Positions 37,855-44,942 of a DNA stretch of 45,501 nucleotides are shown piece after piece. How positions within the stretch are numbered: position 1 is the first letter of the stretch; each line of letters opens with the position of its first letter. The DNA is from Deltaproteobacteria bacterium. GTDB taxonomy: Bacteria; Desulfobacterota; Dissulfuribacteria; Dissulfuribacterales; QOAL01. The stretch is taken from NCBI GenBank assembly GCA_015494395.1, contig WGBG01000055.1, forward strand, positions 1 through 45,501, written 5' to 3'. Below the pieces are notes generated by a model that saw only the letters and a list, made by a program, of their open reading frames with translations, did not search any database and was not told the DNA's origin. The position numbers and the translations under genes were made by a program.

Positions 37855-38052
37855 ATGTTTTTCAAGAGAAGACCGGAGATAAGGGTCAGGTGTCGTAAAT
37901 GTAACGGTAAAATCGAACTATGTCTGCGTTGAAGGGCAGTTGTCCTGAGGTGTCAGGACTGTGGAAAGACCTATCCCATCAGTGAATATGCCGATGAGAT
38001 GGGTGATGACTTGGATATGCTGCTTGGCTCGTCAAGGTGCGACAGGATATGA
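37855..38052 (+). CDS. Candidate small selenoprotein with CxxC-CxxU-CxxC motifs (TGA at codon 26)
   Basis: The ATG at 37855 has an AGGAG site 9 nt upstream. The frame reads MFFKRRPEIRVRCRKCNGKI, then ELCLR, then TGA (37930-37932), then RAVVLRCQDCGKTYPISEYA to a TGA at 38050, 65 residues if the first TGA is read. Cysteines stand at 13 and 16, 23 and [26 = TGA], 33 and 36: three CxxC-type pairs exactly ten residues apart, so the TGA takes a Cys place. A hairpin with bacterial SECIS features starts 9 nt after it. I infer selenocysteine at residue 26 and a redox or metal-binding zinc-ribbon-like role. A nonsense mutation from TGT/TGC is the alternative. selABCD are not in the window. A strong terminator follows at once. 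Confidence 0.62.
37930..37959 (+). promoter_or_regulatory. Candidate bacterial SECIS hairpin
   Basis: Stem GTCCTGA / TCAGGAC (37942-37948 and 37953-37959), 7 perfect pairs, with loop GGTG (37949-37952). The loop starts 16 nt after the TGA. Known bacterial SECIS elements place the apical loop about 16-37 nt after UGA with a G in its first two positions; both hold here. SelB binding has not been shown. Confidence 0.55.
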
Positions 38053-38053
38053 A

Positions 38054-38077
38054 AAAGGCGGCCAACTGGCCGCCTTT
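38054..38077. terminator. Bidirectional rho-independent terminator
   Basis: AAAGGCGGCC-AACT-GGCCGCCTTT: a 10-bp perfect stem with a 4-nt loop (38054-38063 and 38068-38077). It begins 2 nt after the stop of the candidate selenoprotein gene and also lies downstream of the leftward porin gene. The T-run is short, so efficiency is uncertain. Confidence 0.75.
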
Positions 38078-38107
38078 CAAGTGATTGACTATGAAACAGT
38101 CTGGAAA

Positions 38108-39739
38108 TTAGAACCAGTGCTGGTACTGGATCCTGAATCTCACGTCATCCTGGCTGTCGTTGGAATCTGATGGTGTTACACCTACCAGAGCTGCCTCAGC
38201 ATCTGATATTTTGTCAAAATTCCTGTGGAACAGTCCAACTTCAGCACTTATGTACTGGTTGAAACCATGAAGATACCAGTTTACACCCAGCCTGTACTGC
38301 TGCATGTCTTTTTCAACTACATATCCATCGTCCAGTTCCACTAGCCCCAGGCCGCTTTCGAGGCTGTTAATGGCATTGGCATTATCAAGACGATTCATGT
38401 GGGCAAACTTGAATGTAACTTCCCACTTTCTCGGCACAATGAAATATCCGAGGTTTGCCCTGGCACCCCAGCGGTCCCAGGTCTGTTCATAATCTTTGCT
38501 TGGAGCCTGTATGAACTCTTCCCAGCCTGCTTCCAGGTCTGCTGAAAAACCCATGTACCTGAACAGGAAACAGCCATTGAAACCATAGTTGTCGGCATCA
38601 TGTTTGTCTGAGGTGGTGGTACCTCTGTTAAAACTATCACTAGTATTCAGTGTAGCCTTGTAATATTTCGGTGCTGTGGTTCTGTTGTAAAATGAGGCCA
38701 TCACGAATGATGCAAGGGGCTTGGTGTTGTAGCCATAATCACCCTGCATGAAGTAATTTCTAAATCCCTTTGGCCCGAGTGGTCCTTTTGGATCTGAACC
38801 TGACAGGAAGTTGATACCCAACCTGCCCACGTAGAGCATGTCGGCATTTCCATTGGTGACTCCCCTGGTGTCGCGTCCGTTGTAAATTCCGGTCCAGTAG
38901 GCAAGGAACTGTTTGAGTCCGAACATATCAACCGTACCGTTTACATTGATACCCTGGGAACGGTAAAGCAGCATGCCGCCTGTGGGAAAACCGTTGTTTT
39001 TGTCCACCAGATTGCCAACGCGGAGCCTGGCATTATCTCCTGGAATGTCATAGGTGCGCTGTCCGAACTGGTCATAATCATACTCAGAATCACCGGTAAA
39101 TATGGTACGGTCAGCGCCGTTCTGCATGAACCCGCTCTGCCAGTACTCCATGCTGTATGGTATCTTCATGCGGCCAAACTGCACCTTGGCAAACTTGTAT
39201 TTCTGCCACTGTATGAAGGCATCATGAGTGTTGACTTTACCCTGCGGCTCAAGCTGTATGTGCAGATAGTATTTCCAGTCAGACGTAGGTGCCGTTCCGT
39301 CAACAAAGAGCCTGAGTCTCCTTGCAAGTATAGAGCTGTAATTCTCAGCGTTGCTGGGAACGTCATTGTCAGTGTCAACATACGTATAGCGGAACTGCAC
39401 CCCCGCCCTTATGCGCATCTTGTATTCATACTCACTGTCAGCGGGTTTGTACTCCAGACGGAAGCCGTTTTTCCAGTAAGCCTTTGTCTGGCTTGCCTTC
39501 TTCTTGTAGGCTTCAAGGTCCTCTACTTTCTTCTGGAGTTCCTGGACTTCTGCGGACGAGCTGGGCTGCTGCGCCTGCTGTGCCTCAAGCTGCCTGATAC
39601 GTTCCATCATTACCTTCATCTGTGCCTTGAGATCGGCAAGTTCCTGGTCAGGAGCCACTCCTCCTGCAAATGCCGGTACACTAATGCACAAAAACAGCAG
39701 GCTGATTCCCATCAGGACATTTTTATGAATGTGGTTCAT
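38108..39739 (-). CDS. Outer-membrane porin with N-terminal coiled coil (phosphate-selective porin O/P-like)
   Basis: 543 residues. Signal peptide (MGISLLFLCISVPAFAGGVA) is followed by a coiled coil, DQELADLKAQMKVMMERIRQ to about residue 85. The beta-barrel shows RIRAGVQFRYTYVDTDND, RRLRLFVDGTAPTSDWKYYL and LQLEPQGKVNTHDAFI-type strands, and ends with an aromatic residue (YQHWF). This is the OprO/OprP-like layout; the coiled coil probably binds peptidoglycan. The substrate is not predictable. A strong GGGGGG-rich ribosome site lies just before the ATG. The gene is monocistronic. Confidence 0.88.
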   Translation of the reverse strand: MNHIHKNVLMGISLLFLCISVPAFAGGVAPDQELADLKAQMKVMMERIRQLEAQQAQQPSSSAEVQELQKKVEDLEAYKKKASQTKAYWKNGFRLEYKPADSEYEYKMRIRAGVQFRYTYVDTDNDVPSNAENYSSILARRLRLFVDGTAPTSDWKYYLHIQLEPQGKVNTHDAFIQWQKYKFAKVQFGRMKIPYSMEYWQSGFMQNGADRTIFTGDSEYDYDQFGQRTYDIPGDNARLRVGNLVDKNNGFPTGGMLLYRSQGINVNGTVDMFGLKQFLAYWTGIYNGRDTRGVTNGNADMLYVGRLGINFLSGSDPKGPLGPKGFRNYFMQGDYGYNTKPLASFVMASFYNRTTAPKYYKATLNTSDSFNRGTTTSDKHDADNYGFNGCFLFRYMGFSADLEAGWEEFIQAPSKDYEQTWDRWGARANLGYFIVPRKWEVTFKFAHMNRLDNANAINSLESGLGLVELDDGYVVEKDMQQYRLGVNWYLHGFNQYISAEVGLFHRNFDKISDAEAALVGVTPSDSNDSQDDVRFRIQYQHWF

Positions 39740-39921
39740 GTTCCCCCCTTAAATGAATGATGTAAGTTCCCCGAAAAAAACAATGCAGAAATTAACACAA
39801 CAAAATTGCGATGACGTGTCTGTTAATCACCCCCTTACTAATTGCACTTTGATGTAATAAGTAATTCCGGTAAGTTTACAGGTAGGAATGCAATATCGGG
39901 ACCAATTAACAATTTGGGAGC

Positions 39922-40953
39922 TTACCAGCCATAACCGCCCTTAAGGGTAAGCGTGGTGTCAGAATTCTTACGCCCTGGTGATGGCTGTTTGTCCCAATTC
40001 CAGTCAAGCTGGAGCGCGGTATGGATGCCGAGAATGCCTATTGGAACTTTGAAGCCGGTGCTGGTTCTTATTGATAGCTGGGCAGTGTCAGAAACGCCCT
40101 GCAGCACCGAATGGTTATGGTAGAAAAATAACCGGTTACGAAAGAAAGGATATTCCAGTTGGCCGCCCTCCCGAAAGGCAAGATAATAGCTCTTCCCGGT
40201 CTCCTTGTAATTTTCAAAAACAAAGTTAGGTCCACCTTCAATGGAGAGTCTGCGTTCCGGTTCATCAAAGAATCTGTAACCAACACCTCCACCGGTTACA
40301 GATCGCAAGTCCAGCCCTTTGAACTTGTCATATTCAAGCGACATATTGCCCAGGGTGTACCATTTTGGCTTGAAAAGTTTGTTGTATCGTCCCTGCAGAA
40401 ACCAGTTTTCTTCTGTGTTTTGCCGGTTTTTGCTTTCCCACTGGGCTTTACCATTGAACAGCCACCGTTTTATCCCTTTGTCATACTGGGTGTTGAAATC
40501 TAGGGCAATCTTGGTGGAAACGGTATTGCCTTCCTTACATTCGGCGCCAAGGTTGATTTCACCAGTAAAATAGGTACCTTCTCCGGCAATATGTGGTGGT
40601 GGGTTTATGTATGCTATTGATGACAGGGGATACTCATGTTCTTTTTCAGTTACTGTATTAACTACAATCGCTTTTCCTGTCTCTTCACAGGCAATTGTGC
40701 CAAACTCAAGAGTTTTATCCTTCAGCATTATCATGACAGGTGTGTTTGTATAAATTTCCGTAATTTCAGAACGGGTAACATTGATGTTGCCCGCATAAGG
40801 GAGGTGGATTACAACCTGGCTAGGGGTCATGGACTGGATTTCTCCACTGATCTTATCCCCATTTTTCATGATAAGAAAATCAGCTTGGGTTATTGATATT
40901 AAGCTTATAGTAAAAAATAGTGGGAGGAGAATATATTTAAGAGCTTGCGACAT
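39922..40953 (-). CDS. DUF481 (YdiY-like) outer-membrane protein
   Basis: About 343 residues from the Met that begins the signal peptide MSQALKYILLPLFFTISLIS. An SH3-like N-terminal part follows (MKNGDKISGEIQSMTPSQVV, VTRSEITEIYT). Then comes the DUF481 beta-barrel (FTGEINLGAECKEGNTVSTK, RWLFNGKAQWESKNRQNTEE, GGGVGYRFFDEPERRLSIEG), ending with GGYGW. The frame is open 43 codons further upstream, but those residues resemble no signal sequence. Related YdiY is linked to salt stress in E. coli. Length and pattern are typical. No partner genes are near. Confidence 0.85.
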   Translation of the reverse strand: MSQALKYILLPLFFTISLISITQADFLIMKNGDKISGEIQSMTPSQVVIHLPYAGNINVTRSEITEIYTNTPVMIMLKDKTLEFGTIACEETGKAIVVNTVTEKEHEYPLSSIAYINPPPHIAGEGTYFTGEINLGAECKEGNTVSTKIALDFNTQYDKGIKRWLFNGKAQWESKNRQNTEENWFLQGRYNKLFKPKWYTLGNMSLEYDKFKGLDLRSVTGGGVGYRFFDEPERRLSIEGGPNFVFENYKETGKSYYLAFREGGQLEYPFFRNRLFFYHNHSVLQGVSDTAQLSIRTSTGFKVPIGILGIHTALQLDWNWDKQPSPGRKNSDTTLTLKGGYGW

Positions 40954-41171
40954 AATGTTTGGCAGACCCCGACAGTGCAATCCGGTCATAAAGGGTTTGG
41001 ATATGGCTCTTATGTCCTTGTGGATAGTCCATTTGGCATAAATATACTTAGATGGAAGGCAACTTGCAAAACACACCGACAATTTATGTTACCTGGAGTG
41101 TGTTTTGGAAGTTTGTCTATGCAACAAAATGGTTGCACTGGGTACAGAGGGTTGCATGTCTGTTGCGGGGT

Positions 41172-41672
41172 TCATGCTTTGCTGTGTAACTTGATCAGCT
41201 CTTTTTTGATGTTTTTGGGAAGCCTGCAGATAAGCCTGTCCGGTTCCAGGAACAGGGCGCATCCCCAGAAGTATCCATTTTCTTCTAAAAAAACAAAACC
41301 TGAGTCAATGTCAAGGCGAAGTTGCAGTTCTTCTTCCCTGCATAATTTTACAATATCCTCCAGCCTCATGCTCAAGACATTTCGCCTGGCATAGGGGCCG
41401 AAAAGCTGGACAGCCTCTGTAACAGGTTTCAGGTGGCGGCCCGCGTTGCGTGTAAATGGCAGGCCAGCCCTGGTTATGCACAGGGATGAAAGCCCGGCAA
41501 GGTGTGGCGATTTCCGAATCAGGTAGGTTACCCTGGAGGAAGCCGCTATGTCAAATGGACTGAATACCGCAGGGGGCACACCGAATCTCTGTGCCCAGAA
41601 ATCAAGCAGCGTCTGCCTGGTCTTACTGTTTACGAATTGCGGCCACGAAGAATCCCACTGAGTCGATTTCAT
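41172..41672 (-). CDS. PUA-like / RsmF C-terminal-like RNA-binding protein
   Basis: 166 residues from the ATG at 41672, which has an AGGAG site 11 nt upstream. FWAQRFGVPPAVFSPFDIAA near the start and RNVLSMRLEDIVKLCREEEL plus GYFWGCALFLEPDRLICRLP later resemble the small C-terminal domains that follow NOL1/NOP2/RsmF methyltransferases. The start overlaps the methyltransferase gene by 50 nt in another frame, so the two are coupled. In many relatives these domains form one polypeptide; here they look split. I infer that it helps the methyltransferase hold RNA. The family name is uncertain. Confidence 0.6.
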   Translation of the reverse strand: MKSTQWDSSWPQFVNSKTRQTLLDFWAQRFGVPPAVFSPFDIAASSRVTYLIRKSPHLAGLSSLCITRAGLPFTRNAGRHLKPVTEAVQLFGPYARRNVLSMRLEDIVKLCREEELQLRLDIDSGFVFLEENGYFWGCALFLEPDRLICRLPKNIKKELIKLHSKA

Positions 41673-42573
41673 GGGGATAGAATCTCCTGGTATTTTCAAG
41701 TTGCATGCTGTACTGCCTGCCGTCCCATTCCGTTATGCCTGGGTGCCACCTTGTTGGTGGAGTCCAGGGTTCAATGCTGGCGTTTCGTTTTTTAAGCAGG
41801 TGATTTACCACCTCTTCATTTTCTCTGGGGTTAAATGTGCACGTTGAATACACAAGCCTGCCTCCCTGTTTCAGAAGATCAAATCCTTTTAGCAGCAGAC
41901 CCTTCTGAATGGCTGGAAGGTCAGTTGTCCCCGGCTTTTTGTGGCTCAGGCTGCCGTCTTTAAAAAGCCTGTACCTGCCCTCCCCTGAGCACGGAGCATC
42001 TACCAGAACCCTGTCAAATTTAAGCCCCGGAGCCAAAAACTCTCCCCTGCCGTTAGAAATAACTGTGTTGGTGATGCCAAGGCGTTTTATGTTTGCCATT
42101 AATGCGGTCAGCCTCCCATATTTGCGATCGTTTGCAAGAATGACCCCTGTGTCCTCCATTATCTGGGCAATGTGTGTGGTCTTTCCCCCAGGGGCTGCAC
42201 ACATATCAAGCACTGCCTGGCCAGGCCTGGCATCAAGTGCAAGGACAGGCAGTGCAGAGGAAAGAGCTTGGGGATAGGTCAGGCCAAGATAGTACGATGG
42301 GCCGCTTCGAAGTTCATTTTGACTGTGCGCCCTGTAAAGCCACTGCACAGGGGTAGGCTCCAGGGTGACTCCTTCTGATTGCAGCCTGTTTATGATCTGC
42401 TGCTCATCAGCCTTCAGGGTGTTTAATCTGATAAACGGGGCAAGTGGTTTTGAGAGATGGTGTGTAAAGCCGTTAAAATTAGGGATCAGGCTGCGATATG
42501 CGCCAAAGGGTTCAGGGTTGTTCACTGCTGTGGCAAGGTTAGCGGCTGCAGGATCGTTTTTCTTTTGCCGCAC
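41623..42573 (-). CDS. RsmB/NOP2/Sun-family RNA cytosine-C5 methyltransferase
   Basis: 316 residues. The SAM site is DMCAAPGGKTTHIAQIM; the catalytic Cys motifs are VDAPCSGEGRY and YSTCTFNPRENEEVV. The N-terminal region with FIRLNTLKADEQQIINRLQS is usual for NSUN-type enzymes. It makes 5-methylcytosine in rRNA or tRNA; the exact target is not clear and the long RsmB N-terminal NusB-like domain is absent, so RsmF-like or tRNA specificity is possible. The likely start is a GTG. It overlaps the upstream TetR gene by 35 nt and the downstream PUA-like gene by 50 nt. Confidence 0.93.
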   Translation of the reverse strand: MRQKKNDPAAANLATAVNNPEPFGAYRSLIPNFNGFTHHLSKPLAPFIRLNTLKADEQQIINRLQSEGVTLEPTPVQWLYRAHSQNELRSGPSYYLGLTYPQALSSALPVLALDARPGQAVLDMCAAPGGKTTHIAQIMEDTGVILANDRKYGRLTALMANIKRLGITNTVISNGRGEFLAPGLKFDRVLVDAPCSGEGRYRLFKDGSLSHKKPGTTDLPAIQKGLLLKGFDLLKQGGRLVYSTCTFNPRENEEVVNHLLKKRNASIEPWTPPTRWHPGITEWDGRQYSMQLENTRRFYPHEIDSVGFFVAAIRKQ

Positions 42574-43153
42574 TTGTTATGGTGCCTTCCAGAAAGTAAC
42601 TGCTTATCTGCTCTGCAGCCTTTTTGACACTGAACTTCCTGTTTGAGGAAAGGACCCAGAACCTGGACATCTCGTCAAGGGCACCAAAAAAAGACCTCTT
42701 GAATATCTCTGGTACTACATCTTTTCTGAACAACCCCTGTTCCTGGCCGGAGATTAATATGTTTGCAATGATATTGGTGTATTCCACAAACTTCTTGTTG
42801 CGGTAATCCTTCATGAACTTGCTGCTTTGACGCAGCTCTACCTGGATCACCTCTGCAAGCTCGCGCTTTTCTTCCATGAGAGAGAGGTGCATCAGGGCGA
42901 ATTTCTTGAGCTGCTCACAGGGATCACTTATTTTGGCAAGTTCCTGTTTTACATTTGCTATAATCTTGCCCATCTCTTCTTCAAAAATGGTGATGAGTAT
43001 GTCGTACTTGTTGTTGAAGTAGAGATAAATGGTGCCGTCAGCAACGTGGGCCTCTTTAGCAATTTCTGCAATCCTGGAGTTAAAAAAACCGTTGCGCGCA
43101 AATACGCGGATGGCCGCCTGGATAATTTTGTCGTGTTTGTCCGCAACTTTCAT
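42539..43153 (-). CDS. TetR-family regulator, FadR(YsiA)-like
   Basis: 204 residues. The helix-turn-helix reads FFNSRIAEIAKEAHVADGTI followed by YLYFNNKYDILI. The ligand domain holds AEVIQVELRQSSKFM. These blocks match the Bacillus FadR (YsiA) branch of TetR regulators, which sense long-chain acyl-CoA and control fatty-acid degradation. A palindrome AATGAAT-GGAG-ATTCATT lies 19 bp upstream of the start codon and resembles that family's TGAATGA...TCATTCA operator, so autoregulation is likely. No beta-oxidation genes are in the window. It overlaps the methyltransferase gene, which makes co-transcription probable. Confidence 0.88.
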   Translation of the reverse strand: MKVADKHDKIIQAAIRVFARNGFFNSRIAEIAKEAHVADGTIYLYFNNKYDILITIFEEEMGKIIANVKQELAKISDPCEQLKKFALMHLSLMEEKRELAEVIQVELRQSSKFMKDYRNKKFVEYTNIIANILISGQEQGLFRKDVVPEIFKRSFFGALDEMSRFWVLSSNRKFSVKKAAEQISSYFLEGTITSAAKEKRSCSR

Positions 43154-43171
43154 GGTAGTTTTGTCTGAGGA

Positions 43172-43189
43172 AATGAATGGAGATTCATT
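43172..43189. promoter_or_regulatory. Putative FadR-like TetR operator
   Basis: AATGAAT / ATTCATT perfect 7-bp arms with a GGAG spacer. It lies directly upstream of the TetR-family gene, between it and its likely promoter. The pattern resembles the Bacillus FadR box. Binding is inferred. Confidence 0.6.
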
Positions 43190-43355
43190 CAGGATATTAC
43201 AATGTAACAGGATTAAGTCAAGGCAGAAAAGGTCTTAATTTTATGGATCAGGGGGATTTTTGTTAATTATTTTTCCACACCACACCGATAATATGTTTAT
43301 GGCTGAATATTGAATGTTTATTTTGTTTCAGACGGAAATTATAATGTATTGTATC

Positions 43356-43384
43356 TTGACAGCCGGATTTATTTATGACATACC
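43356..43384 (+). promoter_or_regulatory. Possible sigma-70 promoter for the cytochrome operon
   Basis: A perfect -35 TTGACA at 43356-43361 is followed 17 bp on by CATACC (43379-43384), a weak -10. If used, the transcript would carry a 5' leader of about 500 nt before the cytochrome gene, including the structured segment and terminator described separately. Confidence 0.35.
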
Positions 43385-43535
43385 AATAAATAATGTACAA
43401 ATGTTAAAATTCTGCGCATGAGTTTTTAGAGGAGCGGTACGGGACGCAGGATTTGAATAATCTGGTCATGCCGGTTTGCTGTTCACTTTGTTTTTGAGAG
43501 AAAATTTTCTTGCAGGGTTGGGAGGATGTATGATC

Positions 43536-43710
43536 CGAATTAATCGGAGTCATGAAATAAATAAAGCCCGGATGTGAAACCGGTGCGGGATTCCGGAGGA
43601 ATTTCCAGCAAGTGAGCGCGGGGCAAATGTTTCAAAATGGAACATTGGGCTGCATTGTGGGCAATTATTAAAGCCACGGTCTTTTTGCTAAAGATACCGT
43701 GGCTTTTTTT
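43536..43710 (+). promoter_or_regulatory. Structured leader RNA ending in a terminator, upstream of the cytochrome genes (class unknown)
   Basis: Within a 745-bp gap this GC-richer stretch has several small stems: CCGG-N8-CCGG at 43569-43584, ATTCC / GGAAT around 43590-43602, and AATGTT / AACATT at 43626-43646. It ends in a strong hairpin GCCACGGT / ACCGTGGC (43673-43680 and 43696-43703) with seven T residues. The order structured RNA, terminator, ribosome site and gene is that of a transcription-attenuation riboswitch or a stand-alone small RNA. It does not match c-di-GMP (GEMM), cobalamin (no B12 box) or other classes I can recall. The rest of the gap (43190-43535, 43711-43898) is AT-rich with no supported gene. 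Confidence 0.5.
43671..43710 (+). terminator. Rho-independent terminator at the end of the leader RNA
   Basis: AAGCCACGGT and ACCGTGGCTT form a stem of at least 8 bp with an inner TTT/AAA extension, followed by TTTTTTT. It lies 190 nt ahead of the cytochrome start, so it should limit read-through into that operon. Confidence 0.88.
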
Positions 43711-43898
43711 GTTTGGATAACAGTTAATTGAAGGAGAGTGAAAGGAGGTGATGAAAAGTACTCTGGTGATTTCGAAATCAAGTGGTTTATGGCTTTCATG
43801 GTGCGGGATACGCTTGTGGGAGAGGGTTATTTCGCATCAAACATTAAGATATCTGTAGTAATTACACCTCAATTTGTTTAGGGAACCAGGAGGGAATA

Positions 43899-44924
43899 AT
43901 GGTTAAAAGATTTCTCATAATTTTTGCAGGAATCGCCCTTATAGCCGGTTGCAAGATGGTGGAAAACCCACTTGAGCAGCGGGCAAGCGTGATAAAGGCT
44001 CCGGAAATAGAGCCTGGTGCCACGTATGTAGGGAGTGAGACCTGCCTGGAATGTCACGAAGATTTCCAAAATGACAAGTACAACATTCACATGAGTATCG
44101 CCTCCTTTGAGGTGACTGGGGGATACCAGACAGGCTGTGAGTCATGTCATGGCCCGGGTTCTGCCCATGTGGACGGTGATGGCGATACAGAGAAAATACT
44201 GAAGTTCGGCCATGAAGGACTTGAGGCCGAGGAAGTGGCCGGTGTTTGTACACAGTGTCACACCATTGGTGCACAGATGAACTGGCCAGGTTCTGTACAT
44301 GCAGAATATGACGTTGCCTGCACCAAATGTCACAAGGTTCACGAAAACAGAAACAGGCATCTGCTGGCGAAAAAACAGGAGATGGAGCTCTGTAAGGAGT
44401 GTCACCCGGATGTAATCGCACAGATGTACTTTGCCTCTCACCATCCTGTAAAGGAAGGCAAGATGAGCTGTTCTGACTGTCATAATCCCCACGGCAGTCA
44501 GTGCATGGATGAAGGAATGCTGAAGACAGATGAACGTCTTAATGATCTCTGCCTCACCTGTCACACCCGCTACCAGGGTCCATTCGTATTTGAGCATGAC
44601 CCCGTGGTTGAAAACTGCTTGATGTGTCACTCTCCACATGGAACCATAGCAAACAACCTGCTGCAGCAGCAGGAGCCGTTCCTGTGCCTGCAGTGTCATG
44701 AGGCTCATTTCCATGCGGGCAGGGCTTCTAATAATGTGGACAGTCACAGTATTCCCGGCGGGGGGCCAAATGCCTCAACTGTTGATACCCGCAGCGTAAT
44801 TTATGGCACCCAGTTTGGCTTCCAGAAATCATTCATGACCAAATGTACCCAGTGTCATCAGAATGTGCATGGTTCTGACATGCCATCGCAGTCTGTTACC
44901 AGCGGGCATGGTCTGACCCGTTAA
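43899..44924 (+). CDS. Decaheme c-type cytochrome lipoprotein, DmsE/MtrA-like
   Basis: 341 residues. The lipobox LIAGC (Cys18) follows a short signal peptide, so the protein is lipid-anchored. Ten CxxCH heme sites are present: CLECH, CESCH, CTQCH, CTKCH, CKECH, CSDCH, CLTCH, CLMCH, CLQCH, CTQCH. Ten hemes in this length match the MtrA/DmsE/PioA family, which passes electrons through an outer-membrane barrel. The ribosome site (AGGAGG) is good. The next gene, 18 nt on, is a barrel protein of the matching type. I infer a porin-cytochrome conduit for extracellular electron transfer. Most MtrA proteins are soluble, so the lipoprotein signal is a variation. Confidence 0.93.
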   Translation: MVKRFLIIFAGIALIAGCKMVENPLEQRASVIKAPEIEPGATYVGSETCLECHEDFQNDKYNIHMSIASFEVTGGYQTGCESCHGPGSAHVDGDGDTEKILKFGHEGLEAEEVAGVCTQCHTIGAQMNWPGSVHAEYDVACTKCHKVHENRNRHLLAKKQEMELCKECHPDVIAQMYFASHHPVKEGKMSCSDCHNPHGSQCMDEGMLKTDERLNDLCLTCHTRYQGPFVFEHDPVVENCLMCHSPHGTIANNLLQQQEPFLCLQCHEAHFHAGRASNNVDSHSIPGGGPNASTVDTRSVIYGTQFGFQKSFMTKCTQCHQNVHGSDMPSQSVTSGHGLTR

Positions 44925-44942
44925 CCAGGGAGGTGAACAGTA

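Noticed and set aside
37930-37932. TGA as a plain pseudogene mutation
   Set aside because: Not excluded, but the Cys-equivalent position, SECIS-like hairpin at the right distance, intact ribosome site and downstream frame make selenocysteine the better reading.
43536-43660. Cobalamin riboswitch
   Set aside because: Only a faint likeness in the core; no B12 box, and the downstream genes are not B12-related.
43400-43700. GEMM (c-di-GMP/cGAMP) riboswitch, expected from the cytochrome context
   Set aside because: The GGGCAAA...GCAAAGCC core with its GNRA hairpin cannot be found.
43738-43881. Small reading frames between the leader terminator and the cytochrome (GTG 43738-43881; ATG 43751-43858)
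   Set aside because: Both have Shine-Dalgarno-like sequence too close to or overlapping the start, no recognisable protein features, and they overlap each other. A leader peptide is possible but not supported.
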